A DNA stretch of 64,000 nucleotides. Origin: Butyrivibrio sp. XPD2006 (GTDB lineage: Bacteria; Bacillota; Clostridia; Lachnospirales; Lachnospiraceae). A model generated the notes under the pieces. That model did not search any database and was not told the origin of the DNA. It was given only the letters and a program-made list of their open reading frames with translations. The position numbers and the translations under genes were made by a program. Below, piece after piece: positions 62,288-64,000 of this stretch. Position 1 is the stretch's first letter, and every line of letters starts with the position of its first letter. The stretch is from the NCBI RefSeq assembly GCF_000420865.1, contig NZ_ATVT01000002.1, positions 371,105 to 435,104 on the forward strand, written 5' to 3'.

Positions 62288-62318
62288 AGAGAGCGTACAG
62301 TTTTTCTGTACGCTCTCT
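62288..62318. terminator. Terminator after chemoreceptor B
   Basis: Stem AGAGAGCGTACAG / CTGTACGCTCTCT with a T loop and T-rich flanks. It also serves the convergent gene at 62336. Confidence 0.88.
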
Positions 62319-62335
62319 TCTTATTTGCCAATATC

Positions 62336-62833
62336 TCACATCTTAAAAACGCCTTTAACCCTGACTGTGATCAGGTTTGCAACAAATCCGATGAGCACAC
62401 CGGTGATTGTTCCTATCACCATCAGGAACGGGAGGTAATAAAGAAGACTCTGTGTCTCAAGAACCAGCATGGCCACTATTATCTGACCGATGTTATGGAA
62501 AACACCGCCAAGTACACTTACACCTGTAACCGAGAACTTGCCTATTTTTTTGGCAATCAGCATGGCGCAAAGAGACAGAGCCGCCCCTGCCAGTGAATAC
62601 ATCATCATAGAGATATTTCCGAAGGTCAGTCCCACCAGAACCACCCTTATGATGGAAAGAGCTATGGCATTCTTCTCGCCAACCGTATAGAGTGCCACCA
62701 TGACCACCAGATTGGCCAGTCCCAGTTTGGCACCGGGTATTCCTATATTGAGTGGCAGCATGTACTCAATGTATGAAAGTACAAATGCCAGCGCCACAAA
62801 AAGTCCTAAAAAGGCTATCTTCCTGTTATTCAT
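62336..62833 (-). CDS. Gx transporter family membrane protein (heptaprenyl diphosphate synthase component I-like)
   Basis: A 165-residue protein with five to six helices and glycine-rich turns (GIPGAKLGLANLVVMVALY, GVSVLGGVFHNIGQIIVAML), matching the family annotated as Gx transporter or heptaprenyl diphosphate synthase component I. It resembles ECF-type S components. It often accompanies a NusG-domain-II protein, as here (23 bp apart), near FAD:protein FMN transferase genes. The actual substrate is unknown. Confidence 0.82.
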   Translation of the reverse strand: MNNRKIAFLGLFVALAFVLSYIEYMLPLNIGIPGAKLGLANLVVMVALYTVGEKNAIALSIIRVVLVGLTFGNISMMMYSLAGAALSLCAMLIAKKIGKFSVTGVSVLGGVFHNIGQIIVAMLVLETQSLLYYLPFLMVIGTITGVLIGFVANLITVRVKGVFKM

Positions 62834-62856
62834 CGCAAACTACTCCGTGGTGCATA

Positions 62857-63234
62857 TTAAAATGTCGACCCATCAATTTCATTATCCTCGCCGCCTTCTA
62901 CCGTTACCACAACCTTGTTTGGAAGACATACTATCGACTCCTTGGAGTACTTGATATGGTTGTGCTTAACGCAGATCTGATCGGGGCATGAGGCTTCCGT
63001 CACATCGGCATATCCGTCTGAAATGGTAAGGATATTGTATGAGCCATCAGGCAGTTCAATCTTCTCGGTCCTGTCCTCTGAAAGAGGGTAAGTTCCGTAA
63101 ACCCGCCCGTCTATGGTCACCACAACTTTCGCGGCATCCTTGGTATTATTCATTTGCCAGATCCTCATACCGACCGCTGTAAGCACTGCTGCCACCAGCA
63201 AAACCGCGATGAGGATCACATCATTCTTTTTCAT
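62857..63234 (-). CDS. NusG domain II-containing membrane-anchored protein
   Basis: A 125-residue protein with an N-terminal hydrophobic anchor (NDVILIAVLLVAAVLTAVGM) and an extracytoplasmic NusG_II domain (VVVTIDGRVYGTYPLSED, CPDQICVKHNHI, CLPNKVVVTV). The C-x4-C pair CPDQIC and the later Cys could bind a ligand. These proteins co-occur with Gx transporters. GGAGGT lies upstream of the 63234 ATG but 13 bases away, which is long; an alternative TTG start at 63255 has no site of its own. Confidence 0.82.
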   Translation of the reverse strand: MKKNDVILIAVLLVAAVLTAVGMRIWQMNNTKDAAKVVVTIDGRVYGTYPLSEDRTEKIELPDGSYNILTISDGYADVTEASCPDQICVKHNHIKYSKESIVCLPNKVVVTVEGGEDNEIDGSTF

Positions 63235-63299
63235 TGCAGGAAATATTACCTCCAAGACTTAGCAGAACGTTATCAAGGCCCTTATCTCTAGCATACTCC

Positions 63300-63360
63300 A
63301 TGAACTATCCTCACCGACTCCACGTCGGAAAGGGTTTCTGTTATGCCGCAGAGCGGCATG
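63300..63360 (-). ncRNA. Probable TnpB-associated omega RNA 3' end
   Basis: Two hairpins overlap and follow the tnpB stop: ATGCCGC/GCGGCAT at 63343-63359 and CCGAC/GTCGG at 63314-63328 (minus-strand CCGACGTGGAGTCGG), then TGAGGATAGTTCATGGA. IS200/IS605 elements encode the guide-scaffold omega RNA at exactly this place, with the guide derived from flanking DNA past the element end. The element end is not fixed here. Confidence 0.5.
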
Positions 63361-64000
63361 AACCTGCACGATGCTCTATGCATCCTGCAGAACAGGGCAT
63401 GTCCACTATGCCTCTATCCCATTGGCTTACCTTTGGGAATACTTTCCTCAAGATATTTGCAGCTCCATTTATGTCTGCATTTGTTATTGTACCATCGTAG
63501 TGCCTGTAAAGTCCTCTCTGTATCCGCTTTCCTGAAAAAGAGTAGCTTTCCAGGCTATTCTTTTTATACACAGGAATATAGTCTTTTGCAAGAAAGTCTG
63601 CCTTTGATGTGTAGCTTTCCTCTGTGAGGACAAACTTTATACCATATTCAGCAAGTTTGTATCTGAGCATGTCTGCAAATATCAGCATTGGTATCTGCAC
63701 AAAGTTCTGGTTATTGACATGTCCTATACCTATCTCCTGTTTCTGGTATGTATTATGTCCCATCACAACAACGTCGACATGGTTATCCCTTGCATAGTCT
63801 GCTAGCTGTCTGCTCACCTTATGGAACTGATCCTTTATCCTTCTGTTCCTCTTCTCGGTAAGAGCATTCATCTTTCTTGTCCTGTACCTCTTGTTACATG
63901 TCATGGCACAGGAAGAGAGTCTTTTCATCTCCTTGTTGTAAAGCTGGTTGATCGACTTGATCACCCCTCCCTTTATCACAAATGGCCTTGCACCAAAAGT
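63341..64000 (-). CDS. tnpB: TnpB-family RNA-guided nuclease of IS200/IS605-type element, 5' truncated by window
   Basis: C-terminal 220 residues of TnpB, open to the window edge (upstream codons continue TFGARPFV before the GTG at 63979, so that GTG is not the start). RuvC residues are visible: the Glu in FVLTEESYTSKADF and the Asp in NADINGAANILRK. The zinc-finger CxxC pairs often found between them are absent, as in one known TnpB subgroup. TnpB proteins use an omega RNA to cut target DNA and help the element persist. No tnpA is in view. Confidence 0.9.
   Translation of the reverse strand, partial: TFGARPFVIKGGVIKSINQLYNKEMKRLSSCAMTCNKRYRTRKMNALTEKRNRRIKDQFHKVSRQLADYARDNHVDVVVMGHNTYQKQEIGIGHVNNQNFVQIPMLIFADMLRYKLAEYGIKFVLTEESYTSKADFLAKDYIPVYKKNSLESYSFSGKRIQRGLYRHYDGTITNADINGAANILRKVFPKVSQWDRGIVDMPCSAGCIEHRAGSCRSAA

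Noticed and set aside
62336..62833. Assigning the Gx transporter as heptaprenyl diphosphate synthase subunit
   Set aside because: That annotation is inherited; it is a membrane protein with S-component-like features and no prenyl synthase motifs.

Overview
The window looks like chromosome from a motile, carbohydrate-fermenting, Gram-positive anaerobe of the Lachnospiraceae (Butyrivibrio/Pseudobutyrivibrio-like). This is inferred from strong AAGGAGG-type ribosome binding sites, a class 3 fructose-bisphosphatase, a tryptophan T-box, a CIRCE-controlled clpB, three methyl-accepting chemotaxis proteins, DUF6171 and HipA-like genes, and two plant/host glycan loci. I saw no rRNA, tRNA, CRISPR array or prophage. 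Both window edges cut genes: a MATE transporter on the left and a TnpB nuclease on the right.

Layout. 1-9 kb: end of a MATE efflux gene, then a minus-strand operon (GPH symporter, TM2 protein, GH2 beta-glucuronidase, GH3 beta-N-acetylhexosaminidase-like enzyme, HAD phosphatase) with a divergent AraC regulator. 9-12 kb: iron alcohol dehydrogenase, MFS exporter, GNAT acetyltransferase. 12.4-24.5 kb: a compact rhamnogalacturonan-I oligosaccharide locus. It has an ABC importer (lipoprotein plus two permeases) and an AraC regulator on the minus strand, and a plus-strand operon of GH105, GH112 phosphorylase, SGNH esterase, GH28 and L-rhamnose mutarotase. None of the enzymes has a signal peptide, so the oligomers are probably imported and then dismantled in the cytoplasm. 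24.6-31.5 kb: chemoreceptor, a 69-residue protein carrying a FliM-type CheY-binding motif, fbp, nth, and an O-antigen-ligase-like protein. 31.7-39.2 kb: a secreted beta-solenoid-like protein, DUF6171, clpB behind a CIRCE operator, and a KaiC-like/PPDK-like fusion.

39.3-43.9 kb: an ECF importer operon under a T-box whose specifier reads UGG (Trp), ending in a lactate-racemase homologue (larA) with all key nickel-pincer residues. 44-45.4 kb: a HipA-like kinase with an HTH partner, behind a perfect 19-bp inverted repeat. 45.4-56.7 kb: the conserved tig/clpP/clpX/engB neighbourhood, interrupted by about 5 kb of small secreted and membrane genes and lacking lon, with a 2-hydroxyacyl-CoA-dehydratase-related protein between clpX and engB. 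57.9-62.3 kb: two tandem chemoreceptors with shared promoter sequence and patches of exact identity. 62.3-64 kb: Gx transporter, NusG-II protein, and the 3' end of an IS200/IS605-type tnpB with a likely omega-RNA tail.

Cross-cutting structure: a REP-like palindrome family (core GGTCCCTGGGGACGG) sits directly at the stop codons of several unrelated genes (MATE, AraC, O-antigen ligase, clpB). The points most worth a second look are the Trp T-box/ECF/LarA operon, the FliM-motif microprotein, the KaiC-PPDK fusion, the HipA-like pair and the stop-codon-associated palindromes.
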